Part shown: positions 17,888 through 26,161 of the stretch, in pieces | How positions within the stretch are numbered: the stretch's first letter is position 1 | How the letters are laid out: every line of letters starts with the position of its first letter | Source: Lacipirellula parvula | GTDB lineage: Bacteria; Planctomycetota; Planctomycetia; Pirellulales; Lacipirellulaceae | Reading direction: 5' to 3' | Assembly: GCF_009177095.1 (NCBI RefSeq) | Contig: NZ_AP021861.1 | Location: forward strand, 5,810,501-5,874,500 | DNA length: 64,000 bases | The notes under the pieces: generated by a model | What the model saw: only the letters and a program-made list of their open reading frames with translations | The model's database searches: none | Told to the model about the DNA's origin: nothing | Program-made: the position numbers and the translations under genes

Positions 17888-19380
17888 CCCTCCGGAGTTG
17901 CGGCAACCTGCGGATCGCGGGCCGCTTGAATCATGGCGTCGCGGCACTCGTGCAAGCCGACGTCGAGCCCCACCGGGTACTCATGCGGGTTCATGAACCG
18001 GCGAATCGTCGGATGGAGTCGCTGCAACTCGCCGCGGGCCCGCTCGCGAACGACTTCCAGCGGTTCGCTCTCGGCGACGACGCGGCCGCCGCGAATCACC
18101 GGCGTCAGCAGGTCTCGCGAAACTAACGGGGCCGGCATCGACTTCCGCCGCGTCGGATCCTTCGCATCGACCACGATCTGCCGCGGATCGACGCCGCCGA
18201 GTTCATCGTAGATCATATCGCCAGTCATGCCGTCGGTCGTTTCGTAGCGTCGCACCTGCAGGATGCCGGGAATGCTCGTCTTGACGACCTGCTCCGAGAG
18301 CTTCAGCCGCGGCGCCCATTCGCCCTCTTCGTTCTGCACGGCGCCAAGCTTGTAAACGCCGCCGAGCGCCGGCTGATCGTATGCCGTGGCCAGCTTCGTG
18401 CCGACGCCCCAGACCGAGATCTTCGCACCTTGCGCCTTCAGGTTCTCGATGATCCGCTCGTCGAGATCATTCGACGCCAGAATCTGCGCCTGGGAAAATC
18501 CTCCCGCGTCGAGAATCTTGCGGGCTTCAATGCTCAGATACGCGAGGTCGCCCGAATCGAGCCGCACGCCCACGAGTTCGTGCCCTTCGCTCCGTAGCTT
18601 GATTCCAATTTCGACCGCGCGCCGCACGCCTTCGAGTGTGTCGTATGTATCGACGAGGAACACACAATTGTTCGGCATTGCCTCCGCGTAGCTGGCGAAC
18701 GCCTCCGCCTCGGTATCGAACGACATCACCCAACTGTGGGCGTGCGTCCCCTTCACCGGAATGCCATACAACTTGCCGGCCAGGACGTTCGAGGTCGCGG
18801 CGCAGCCGCCGATGTAGGCGGCGCGACTCGCCGACAGCCCGCCGTCGATCCCCTGCGCCCGCCGCAGCCCGAACTCGACCACCGGATCGCCTGCCGCCGC
18901 TTGGCAAACCCGCGCCGCCTTCGTGGCGATCAGCGTTTGAAAGTTGACGATGTTCAGTAGTGCCGTTTCCAGCAGTTGACACTGAAGGATCGGCCCTCGC
19001 ACACGCAGCAGCGGCTCTTGCCCAAACGCGACCGTCCCCTCCGGCATCGCGTCGACGTCGCAGGCGAGACGGAGTTCGGCAAGGTAGTCAAAAAATCTCG
19101 GCTCGAACAGCGATTGGCCATCGTTGCCAACCAAGGTGGCGAGATAGGCAATGTCGTCTGGCTCGAAACGGAACGCCGAGAGATAGTCAATCGCCGGCGC
19201 CAGCCCCGCGGCGATGGCATACCCGCCCTGAAACGGCGGCTTCCGGAAGAACAAATGAAAAACCGCCGGCTGGTCCGCACGCCCCTGCTTCCAGTAGCCG
19301 TAGGCCATGGTGAGCTGATAGAGGTCGGTCAGCAGCGCTAGCGACGGGTGTGGCATGTTCTGCGGCATGGCGTTGGTCAT
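17884..19380 (-). CDS. pncB: Nicotinate phosphoribosyltransferase
   Basis: 498 residues. Motifs of the NAPRTase family are visible: [19 protein letters not shown] at the N-terminus, [29 protein letters not shown], the active-site [11 protein letters not shown], and [12 protein letters not shown]. It joins nicotinate and PRPP to give nicotinate mononucleotide. It heads the pncB-prs-nadE unit with overlapping stops and starts. No Shine-Dalgarno precedes the ATG at 19380, and the predicted -10 box lies only 9 nt upstream, so the message may be leaderless. ATGs at 19368 and 19356 are fallback starts. An NrtR-type palindrome runs up to the start codon. Confidence 0.94.
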   Translation of the reverse strand: MTNAMPQNMPHPSLALLTDLYQLTMAYGYWKQGRADQPAVFHLFFRKPPFQGGYAIAAGLAPAIDYLSAFRFEPDDIAYLATLVGNDGQSLFEPRFFDYLAELRLACDVDAMPEGTVAFGQEPLLRVRGPILQCQLLETALLNIVNFQTLIATKAARVCQAAAGDPVVEFGLRRAQGIDGGLSASRAAYIGGCAATSNVLAGKLYGIPVKGTHAHSWVMSFDTEAEAFASYAEAMPNNCVFLVDTYDTLEGVRRAVEIGIKLRSEGHELVGVRLDSGDLAYLSIEARKILDAGGFSQAQILASNDLDERIIENLKAQGAKISVWGVGTKLATAYDQPALGGVYKLGAVQNEEGEWAPRLKLSEQVVKTSIPGILQVRRYETTDGMTGDMIYDELGGVDPRQIVVDAKDPTRRKSMPAPLVSRDLLTPVIRGGRVVAESEPLEVVRERARGELQRLHPTIRRFMNPHEYPVGLDVGLHECRDAMIQAARDPQVAATPEG

Positions 19381-19381
19381 G

Positions 19382-19402
19382 ATGGTGTATTTATAACACT
19401 AT
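19382..19402. promoter_or_regulatory. pncB: Candidate NrtR operator of pncB
   Basis: 21-bp dyad ATGGTGT-N7-ACACTAT centred at 19392, extending to 25 bp (19380-19404) with eight of nine half-site positions complementary. Its half-sites match operator 2 of nrtR. It covers the -10 box and probable start point and touches the pncB start codon. Confidence 0.75.
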
Positions 19403-19417
19403 CATTCGGCATTACAA
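19390..19417 (-). promoter_or_regulatory. pncB: Candidate promoter of pncB
   Basis: On the minus strand TTGTAA (19417-19412) and TATAAA (19395-19390) are separated by 16 bp. Transcription would start about 1-3 nt before the annotated ATG, which fits the lack of a ribosome binding site. Confidence 0.5.
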
Positions 19418-19535
19418 GGGTATTTTCTTGAGGCTCGTGCTTCCTGCCCGTCGAAACGACTTGCAGGTCGAAAAAGAACGTTACACCCAACGTCACGCTT
19501 GGCGCGTCATGACGACCGCCTGCGCGTCGATGCTT

Positions 19536-20423
19536 CTACACCTTTTCCGGCGTCTTTACATGGAACTCTCTGTGCGAGCAGATCCAACTCGCCAGCACTG
19601 CGCAAACCACGCTACCCAGCAACAGCACCAGGACGCACGTCTGCGTCGTCGGTTGCAGCAAGAGGTCGGGATCATTCCGAACATCGAGTTGCCACGCTTC
19701 CGCCGCCATATCCTCCTCGCCGCGCGGGGTCGAAACCTTGTAACTCAACATGCGGTAGGCGATGAGGCGCGTGTAGTAGATCACCGTGATTAGGCGAATC
19801 CCAAACGGAAGATTTGCAAGCAGCCCCTCGATGACGGCGATGTAAATGACGCCGACCACCAACGCCCGTTTGGTGAGGAGGCTCACGAGGCCGAACAGAC
19901 AGCAGTATGCCGTCATCGCGAGGGCGTGCAGACCGGCCGTTTTCACCAAGCGATCGAGCCACTCGCTCGCCGGCGTTTCCGAACCGATGTAAATCGCTGC
20001 GAACGTCACGGCCGTAAACACGAGCGTCAGCACGACGGTCGTCGTCACAGTCGCCAACAGCTTGACGAAGTAAATCGCCCCGCGCGGCAGCGGCCGCAGC
20101 AGCAGGTAGGTGATCGTCTGATCTTCCTGCTCGTCGTCGACGATGCCTGAGGCGTACAGCAGCGCCACCAACGGCAGTAGCAACTGCGGCATCAGCATCA
20201 TCGCCAGCATAAATTCCAACCCCTCGGGTGGAACGCGCGACGAAGTGCAGCGCACCAAAATCGCCAGCGCCGCTGGAAGCGAAAACAACAGGCTGATCAC
20301 CAGCCACCGCTTGCCATGCAAATGTTGCCGCACCGTGAGCGCATAGAGCGCGCTCAGGCCGTTCGCCAGCGTGGCCGCGTAAGAGCGATTCGCAGGCAGA
20401 GCAGGTTGAAGCGCGTCGCTCAT
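19536..20423 (-). CDS. ABC-2-type transporter permease
   Basis: 295 residues with about six hydrophobic segments (for example LVISLLFSLPAALAIL, MLMPQLLLPLVALLYASGI, TVVLTLVFTAVTFAAIYI). The segment DDEQEDQTITYLLLRPLPRG is the cytosolic elbow typical of ABC-2 permeases that associate with Ccm/Nat/Yhi-like ATPases. It is the last of four overlapping genes; its start overlaps the stop of the ATPase gene upstream (ATGA). It probably forms a heteromeric exporter with the other permease. The cargo is unknown. Confidence 0.85.
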   Translation of the reverse strand: MSDALQPALPANRSYAATLANGLSALYALTVRQHLHGKRWLVISLLFSLPAALAILVRCTSSRVPPEGLEFMLAMMLMPQLLLPLVALLYASGIVDDEQEDQTITYLLLRPLPRGAIYFVKLLATVTTTVVLTLVFTAVTFAAIYIGSETPASEWLDRLVKTAGLHALAMTAYCCLFGLVSLLTKRALVVGVIYIAVIEGLLANLPFGIRLITVIYYTRLIAYRMLSYKVSTPRGEEDMAAEAWQLDVRNDPDLLLQPTTQTCVLVLLLGSVVCAVLASWICSHREFHVKTPEKV

Positions 20424-21346
20424 TTATTCACCAAGTATTTGAAGACGGCTTCGAGGTTGTCGTCGTCCGAGTAAACCGATTGAATCGCCAGGCCGTCGGC
20501 CATCGACAGCTCTGGCAACCGACCGTAAAAGGCGTCGGGCGCTCGCGTTTCGACCATTAAGCCGTTCTGCTGCGAGAGGACTCGAATTCCCTCGACGTCT
20601 GGCCACTCCATCATCCGCGCCGCCAGCTGCCGATACTGCTCGCACACCAGCACGATGTGATGGGGATGCTTGTCGATCAGGTCGCGAATCTCGCGGACAT
20701 GCCCCTCGGCGACGAGCCGCCCATGGTTTAGCAAGACGACTCGCGACGTCAGCGATTGCACCTCGTGCAATACGTGGCTGGAGAGGATGACGCTCTTGCC
20801 CGCGTCGCTCAGCCGCAGCACGATGTCCATCAAGTCGCGACGAGCCACCGGGTCGGTGCCGGTGAACGGCTCGTCGAGAAATAGCAGCTGCGGCTCGTGG
20901 ACGAGCGCCTGCGCCATTTTGATCCGCTGCCGCATCCCCTTCGAGTAGCCGCGAATGGCTCGGCCTTGGTGCCGAGTCATCCCCACGGAGTCGATCGTCC
21001 GCGCCGCCGCCTCGCGGGCTTCCGCTCGACTCAGCCCGCTCAGCCGCGCGCAGGTGTGGACGAAATCCCAGCCGGTCATCCATTCGTAGAAGCGGTCTTG
21101 CTCGGGGCAGAGGCCGATGAAGCGGTTCAGCCGGGCGTTGCCCCACACCTCTTCGCCGAGGACACGAACTGTCCCTTGGCTCGGCCGGAGTTGCCCCGTC
21201 GCGATTTGCAGCAGCGTGCTCTTGCCGGCGCCGTTCGGGCCGAGCAATCCCGTCACGCCGGCTGGAATCGTGAGCGTCAACTTGTTGACGCCGATCACGT
21301 TTCCATACCACTTCGACAGTTCGTTAAACGCGACGACCGGCGTCAT
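20420..21346 (-). CDS. ABC transporter ATP-binding protein
   Basis: 308 residues from the ATG at 21346, which overlaps the upstream permease stop; the open frame continuing to 22345 is a shadow of that permease. Walker A is GLLGPNGAGKSTLL, the signature GYSKGMRQRIKMAQAL, Walker B LLFLDEPFTGTDP, and the switch His is in SSHVLHE. The last ~80 residues (after the NBD) resemble the accessory domain of exporter ATPases. It energises an ABC-2 exporter with the adjacent permeases. Confidence 0.93.
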   Translation of the reverse strand: MTPVVAFNELSKWYGNVIGVNKLTLTIPAGVTGLLGPNGAGKSTLLQIATGQLRPSQGTVRVLGEEVWGNARLNRFIGLCPEQDRFYEWMTGWDFVHTCARLSGLSRAEAREAAARTIDSVGMTRHQGRAIRGYSKGMRQRIKMAQALVHEPQLLFLDEPFTGTDPVARRDLMDIVLRLSDAGKSVILSSHVLHEVQSLTSRVVLLNHGRLVAEGHVREIRDLIDKHPHHIVLVCEQYRQLAARMMEWPDVEGIRVLSQQNGLMVETRAPDAFYGRLPELSMADGLAIQSVYSDDDNLEAVFKYLVNK

Positions 21347-22401
21347 TTCAGGCGATCCAGCGATTTGATGGAACGGTTGAGAGTCCAAGCCGAGACGCCG
21401 AAGACCGCCAGCAACACGCCGGCGGACCAGGTCCAGGGATACTGCACGTCGATCGTCCGCAGCCGCGCGATGTCGCGTTCGGGGCCGGGCCGCAGACTGG
21501 TCACTTTCTCCCACGCGGCGGACTTCCCCAACATCTCCTCGCCGACGCGAGCGAGATTCAAGGTATACGAAACGAGCGGGCGCCAGTCGGTGCGAGCGGC
21601 TTCCAGTTCTTGCTCGACAAAGCTGGTCGGATCCTCGTGGCGGTGCCGGCGAATGGCGTGACGGCGGCCTTCGTGCTCGATTCCTTGCAACACGGCGGAC
21701 ACGACGCCCGTACCGATCCACGCCGCCAGCCAAAACATCGCCACGTAGCGCGAACTGCGCGAGAGGGACGAGAGGGCCAAGATCAACGTCCCGGCGGACG
21801 CGGCGATGATTAACCCATAGCCGACGCTCGCCAGCAACAACGGAAACGTCTGCTTCACAATCCCCGCATCGAGACTGAAGAGAATCCCGAGCACGTACGC
21901 CGCAACCGCAGGCACGATCGTCACCGCGCCAAGAAAAAAGACAATGACGCCCCACTTGCCGAGAAAGTAATCGATCCGGCGCAGCGGCCGCGACAGGTAG
22001 AGCGGCAATGCGTTGTAGCGTAAATCTTGGCTGATAAGATTCGGCCCCACGAGCAAAATGAGCACCATCGCCAGCCGCAACTCGGTGAGCATGAAGTAGC
22101 TGTAGGAGAGCGTCCAGACCTCCATCCGATAGGCCCGCGGATCGAGCAGCATCTGCCGATCGAGGAAACCGAGCATAGGGAGAATCGTCTGGATCAACTC
22201 CGACTGCTGCTCGACGAGTCCCCAGATGCACACGGCGGTCGCGAGGACGATCGCCGGCAGCCACGCCACGAACAGCGCGAGCTTCAGCCAACGATTGGCA
22301 ATCGCAATGCGAACGCCATGGCGCGTGATCGCGAGCCACCGCCAAGCATGCCCGGAGAGCGTCCCCGACCAGTGCTGGTACCCTTGATCGAAAACCGGCA
22401 T
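21343..22401 (-). CDS. ABC transporter permease
   Basis: 352 residues with about six membrane segments, including LALFVAWLPAIVLATAVCIWG, VIVFFLGAVTIVPAVAAYVLG and a C-terminal anchor WSAGVLLAVFGVSAWTL. The motif NLISQDLRYNALPLYLSRPL is the ABC-2 cytosolic elbow, as in the second permease of the operon. A ~90-residue extracytoplasmic loop (EHEGRRH...LRPGPERDI) precedes the last segment. Both ends overlap neighbouring genes, so the operon is translationally coupled. Confidence 0.85.
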   Translation of the reverse strand: MPVFDQGYQHWSGTLSGHAWRWLAITRHGVRIAIANRWLKLALFVAWLPAIVLATAVCIWGLVEQQSELIQTILPMLGFLDRQMLLDPRAYRMEVWTLSYSYFMLTELRLAMVLILLVGPNLISQDLRYNALPLYLSRPLRRIDYFLGKWGVIVFFLGAVTIVPAVAAYVLGILFSLDAGIVKQTFPLLLASVGYGLIIAASAGTLILALSSLSRSSRYVAMFWLAAWIGTGVVSAVLQGIEHEGRRHAIRRHRHEDPTSFVEQELEAARTDWRPLVSYTLNLARVGEEMLGKSAAWEKVTSLRPGPERDIARLRTIDVQYPWTWSAGVLLAVFGVSAWTLNRSIKSLDRLK

Positions 22402-23309
22402 CAGGCTTGCTCCAGCGCGGTGAGAAAGACCTCTTCGAGCGTGCTCCGCTGCGGACGCAAATGCCGAATTTGCTCGCCCGCCTCGGCCGCCGTGCGCCAG
22501 ATCAGTTGCGACGACTCGTGCGCCGGCAGCACGACTTTCAGCACATCGCCCTGCTCTTCCACGGTGCAGGCGGCATTCTGCAAACGCTGTGCGAATGGCG
22601 CAAGCTCGCCTTTGACGCGAACCTCGAACGACTGGCTGTGGACTTGCTTCAACTTGGCAATCTCACCCTGAGCAAGCAACTTGCCGCCGGCGAGGACGAT
22701 GATGTAGTCGCACACCGCTTCGACGTCGGGCAGCAGATGACTGGAGAAGAGGAGACTCATCCCTTTTTGATGCGCCAGGTCGTGAGCTAAGTCGATGATC
22801 TCCTGCCGCCCGGCGGGATCCATGCCGTTGGTCGGTTCGTCAAGAATGAGCAACTTCGGATCGTGCACGATAGCCGCGGCGAGTTTGAGCCGCTGCTTCA
22901 TGCCGGTCGAGTACGATTCAACCTTGCGATAGCGGGCCTCGCCCAAGCCGACGTAGTCGAGCGTTTCATGGGCCCGCTGCAACGCGTCGGTGCGGCTCAT
23001 GCCGACAAGTTCGCCGGCGTAGGCGACGAACTCCACGCCCTCGGTATGCGGGAATAGACATTCGTCTTCGGGAGCGAAGCCGACCTCGCGGCGAATGTCG
23101 AGCTGCTGCCGGCGAAAGTCTTTGCCGAGGACTTGGCCCGTCCCCTCGTCGACTGGGATCAGCCCCAGCAGTGTGCGGATCATCGTCGTCTTGCCCGAAC
23201 CATTCGGCCCGAGCAACCCGATGGCGCCGGCAGGGACCGCCAACGTCAGATGATTGAGCGCCGTCACCCGGCCGTAGGTTTTCGTGACGTTGGCGAACTC
23301 GAACAGCAC
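22401..23309 (-). CDS. ABC transporter ATP-binding protein
   Basis: 302 residues from the GTG at 23309, chosen because it gives the usual N-terminus (LFEFANVTKTYG) and has AAGGG 6 nt upstream; the frame extends to another GTG at 23351. Walker A is GLLGPNGSGKTTMI, the signature YSTGMKQRLKLA, Walker B LLILDEPTNGMDP. It is the first gene of a four-gene exporter operon (ATPase, permease, ATPase, permease), a layout seen in lipid, antibiotic or bacteriocin self-protection exporters; the substrate cannot be assigned. Confidence 0.92.
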   Translation of the reverse strand: MLFEFANVTKTYGRVTALNHLTLAVPAGAIGLLGPNGSGKTTMIRTLLGLIPVDEGTGQVLGKDFRRQQLDIRREVGFAPEDECLFPHTEGVEFVAYAGELVGMSRTDALQRAHETLDYVGLGEARYRKVESYSTGMKQRLKLAAAIVHDPKLLILDEPTNGMDPAGRQEIIDLAHDLAHQKGMSLLFSSHLLPDVEAVCDYIIVLAGGKLLAQGEIAKLKQVHSQSFEVRVKGELAPFAQRLQNAACTVEEQGDVLKVVLPAHESSQLIWRTAAEAGEQIRHLRPQRSTLEEVFLTALEQA

Positions 23310-23664
23310 AGGCAACCCTTGACATAAAGTCGGCGCACGCGGGACCGCCACAGTTTAGCGGTGAATGACAACGCGTCAAAGCGACGGCAATTCGCAGATA
23401 CTCTGCTTTCGTCGAAGTCCTTCCAGTCTTGCCTCATGCCCAAGATTTACTGGAACACCAGGGCGTGAAACGGAAGTCAGGCGCCTTTCGCCAAGGGCGA
23501 TGTTCGGCGTTAAACTATTATCTTCCCGCCAGCGGGACTACTCGAGCAATTCTGGCCCGACTCGATGACGGCGGAAGCGTGAATCCTGGGTTTGATCGCC
23601 AGCGATGCTCTCGCCACCGTCAGCGGAATTTGGCGGCGAAGAGCTAACCAATGGAGCGAGTCAC
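23310..23664. other. Intergenic region between divergent ABC operon and DUF72 gene
   Basis: About 355 bp holding the promoters of two divergent units. I see no convincing palindrome, terminator or RNA gene here. Confidence 0.5.
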
Positions 23665-24558
23665 ATGAAGTTCGGACAAGTCGACAATCCAGAGGCGATC
23701 GACTTCACGATTCCGCCAGACCATCCCGACACGGCCCAGGCGTTGAAGGCGCCGGCTCCGTCGTTGGATGGCCTGGAAATCCGCATCGGCTGCGCCAAGT
23801 GGAACAAGGCGGACCTCAAGAATTTCTACCCTCGGGGCACGAAAGACGAACTCGCGTACTATTCGACGCAGTTTAATTCCATCGAGCTGAACGCGACGTT
23901 CTACCGACTGTTCCCGGCCGCGACGTTCGAGAACTGGCGAGCGGTAACGCCGGACGACTTCCGGTTCTTCCCGAAGCTTGAGCAAACGATCTCGCACTTT
24001 CGCCGACTCAGGGACGTTGCCGAGGTCGTCGAGCGCAACGTCGCCAATATGTCGCACCTCGGCGAAAAGTTGGCGATGCCGTTCTTGCAGATGCGCGACG
24101 ATTTCGCACCGAAGGATTTTGATCGCGTTGCAGCGTTCGCCGAAAACTGGACGTACGATGCGCCGCTCGCGATGGAGTTCCGCCACACCAAGTGGTACAA
24201 CGATCCAGAAGTTTCCAGCAAACTTTACGACTTGCTCGAAGCGCACGGCATTACGAACGTGCTCGTCGACACCGCCGGCCGGCGCGACCTCATGCACATG
24301 CGATTGACGACGCCGACCGCGTTCGTTCGCTGGGTTGGCGCGAACGACGCCGAATCGGATCGCGCGCGGCTCGACGACTGGGTCGAGCGGATCGTGAAGT
24401 GGAAACGCGCCGGGTTGCAGCGACTCTATTTCTTCGTGCATCAAAACGAGGAGCAAGAATCGCCCGCGTTGTCCGCGCACTTCATTGAACGGCTGAACAA
24501 AAAGCTCCGCACTGCCGTGCCGATCCCGCAGACGCTCAAGCCCAAAGAGTTGTTCTGA
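23665..24558 (+). CDS. DUF72 domain-containing protein
   Basis: 297 residues from ATG 23665 (GGAGCGAG upstream); the frame extends to 23605 without recognisable sequence. The DUF72 pattern is present: IRIGCAKWNKADLKNFYP, YYSTQFNSIELNATFYRL, FRFFPKLEQTISH, PLAMEFRHTKWY and FVRWVGAN. The family adopts a TIM-barrel-like fold and its biochemical function is unknown. It is monocistronic here. Confidence 0.9.
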   Translation: MKFGQVDNPEAIDFTIPPDHPDTAQALKAPAPSLDGLEIRIGCAKWNKADLKNFYPRGTKDELAYYSTQFNSIELNATFYRLFPAATFENWRAVTPDDFRFFPKLEQTISHFRRLRDVAEVVERNVANMSHLGEKLAMPFLQMRDDFAPKDFDRVAAFAENWTYDAPLAMEFRHTKWYNDPEVSSKLYDLLEAHGITNVLVDTAGRRDLMHMRLTTPTAFVRWVGANDAESDRARLDDWVERIVKWKRAGLQRLYFFVHQNEEQESPALSAHFIERLNKKLRTAVPIPQTLKPKELF

Positions 24559-24648
24559 TCAAGCTTGTTCGCCGCGAGTTTGTTAAAGCTGATGCGAGGC
24601 AGTTCAAGCCCCCATTTTTCGACCACCCCTCTCGCGGGGGAATCTTGA

Positions 24649-24696
24649 CTTTTGCGCGCCGGCGGGGGGCCCCGATTAACTAGGCGCAAAAGTCTC
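24649..24696. repeat. Inverted pair of GACTTTTGCGC, copy 1
   Basis: GACTTTTGCGC at 24649-24659 and its exact reverse complement at 24686-24696, 26 nt apart. Confidence 0.8.
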
Positions 24697-24774
24697 TTCG
24701 TGATTTTTTGGCACGCAGTTTTTCTTTCGACGTTTACCGCATAAAGTAGACGGCGCCAGCTCTAATTGAGTCTC

Positions 24775-24816
24775 GACTTTTGCACTTCCTGAAGATTCTT
24801 TTGACGCGCAAAAGTC
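24775..24816. repeat. Inverted pair of GACTTTTGC, copy 2
   Basis: GACTTTTGC at 24775-24783 and GCAAAAGTC within 24806-24816 (GCGCAAAAGTC), 24 nt apart. Same motif and nearly the same spacing as the pair 80 bp upstream. Confidence 0.8.
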
Positions 24817-25264
24817 GGCGGCGCGGATAACAGCGTCCTTCTATTGATCTGAATTGTCAAAGAGCGTTCGCGCCTCGGCTGGCCTGTTGAGTACGCTTCA
24901 ACGTCGCAGCGCTAGCAGCACGCTCGTTGCATTTCGACTTTGGTCGCCGTTCGCGTGTCTTCTAGGCTGAAAGGCCAGCGGCCAACTTGCACTCTAGCAG
25001 TTCAGCGGAGAAAGTCGCCTGGTGATTTTCGGCCGGGGGCGGGACGCCCCGGCTCGCTTGGGGGAGCGCGGCGCGCCGAAAGAGCGTCTTAAGGCCGCCG
25101 TCTGCCTCGACAATTGTCTTTTCACTGCTCCCCATGATCGATCTCGCGCATTCGCTGAGTTTCCCACTGGGCGAACGGGTTTGAGCAACGATCATACTCT
25201 TGAACCTGCGGCATGTTTTGCCGCGCGGCGTAGCGAAGGCGCCATCTCTCGTCGCCGAACCGTT

Positions 25265-25558
25265 ATGCCCCACGACAAGAAGCCGTCAGCCGATTCCACA
25301 TGGCGGCGACGGTACGCGCAGCTGTTCAAAGCGCCCACGGTTAGCTTCGAGTCTGAGAAATTTTTGCAGAGTGCCAGGCGCCTCGTAATTGCCGATTATT
25401 CAAGCTCTTACGCAGCCTTCGAGCATGTTTTTGGCAGCCCCGCGGAACAAATTCAAAGAAAAACTGGCTCTCGCGACAGAGGTTTTCTTGAGTCGAGCAA
25501 TTACTTTTCAGGCGAGCCACTGAATGCGCTTTTAGGCGGCGCAACAAAAGGTCTGTGA
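25265..25558 (+). CDS. Possible small hypothetical protein
   Basis: 97 residues from an ATG at 25265 (MPHDKKPSADSTWRRRYAQL). The open frame begins at 25022, but its first part is Arg/Ala-rich and looks non-coding. The stretch VSFESEKFLQSARRLVIADYSS has mixed, protein-like composition. No motif is recognised, and no clear ribosome binding site is present. It precedes the sigma factor gene by 54 bp. It could be spurious. Confidence 0.3.
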   Translation: MPHDKKPSADSTWRRRYAQLFKAPTVSFESEKFLQSARRLVIADYSSSYAAFEHVFGSPAEQIQRKTGSRDRGFLESSNYFSGEPLNALLGGATKGL

Positions 25559-25612
25559 ATTTGGAAGTCGGGCAGAGAGTTCATCTCCGCTAACGCAGTT
25601 CAGGAGCTCACC

Positions 25613-26161
25613 TTGGCAGATGCCGCAACCAACCCGCCGCGCGGAAATCGCGACGAGCAATACGTTGAATTGCTAACCCGGCACAAAAGCCAGCTATTCC
25701 GTTTTGTATTCGCGATGGTGCACAGCCTCCCTGATGCCGAGGACGTGTTTCAGCAAGCGGCCATCACCATGTGGGACAAGTTCAGCGAGTTCGAATTGGG
25801 TACGGATTTCTACGCCTGGGCCTGTTCGATCGCTCGCTTCAAGGCGCTGGACCATCTCAAAGCGAAGGGGCGACGGCGGCTCTTGTTTTCAGACGAACTG
25901 CTTGAGCTAGTGCCGCAACACGATCACTGGCAGCCCGAGACGCAACAGGCGAGGCTCCGCGCATTGGCCAGCTGCCGCCACAAACTTTCTCCAAAAGACC
26001 AACAGCTCCTATTAATGTGTTACAACGGCCGCGAAAGCATTCGCAAATCGGCTGAGAGCGTCGGGCGCCCCGTCGGGAGCGTTTACGACAGCTTGTCGCG
26101 GATTCGCCGGGCCTTGTATGCATGCATCGAGCGCACGCTGGCGAGTGAAGGACAATCATGA
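25613..26161 (+). CDS. ECF-type sigma-70 factor (planctomycete/verrucomicrobial type)
   Basis: 182 residues. The TTG at 25613 is taken as start because AGGAG lies 6 nt upstream and no ATG occurs before region 2. Region 2 is visible as SQLFRFVFAMVHSLPDAEDVFQQ, followed by FYAWACSIARFKALDHL. Region 4 appears as KLSPKDQQLLLMCYNG...SAESVGRPVGSVYDSLSRIRRAL. It directs RNA polymerase to a target set that probably includes the neighbouring PEP-CTERM genes. It overlaps the FecR gene by 4 nt, so the two are co-translated. Confidence 0.9.
   Translation: MADAATNPPRGNRDEQYVELLTRHKSQLFRFVFAMVHSLPDAEDVFQQAAITMWDKFSEFELGTDFYAWACSIARFKALDHLKAKGRRRLLFSDELLELVPQHDHWQPETQQARLRALASCRHKLSPKDQQLLLMCYNGRESIRKSAESVGRPVGSVYDSLSRIRRALYACIERTLASEGQS

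Larger units (their letters stand above)
24559..25264. other. Non-coding region with inverted repeats
   Basis: About 700 bp without a credible gene. It contains two inverted pairs of a 9-11 bp motif (separate entries) and a GC-rich hairpin at 25032-25053 (GCCGGGG pairing CCCCGGC across 8 nt). A TTGGCACG at 24704-24711 looks like half of a sigma-54 promoter but lacks the -12 element. Confidence 0.5.

Noticed and set aside
24704-24719. Possible sigma-54 promoter (TTGGCACG)
   Set aside because: The -12 GC element is replaced by TT, and no gene starts nearby.
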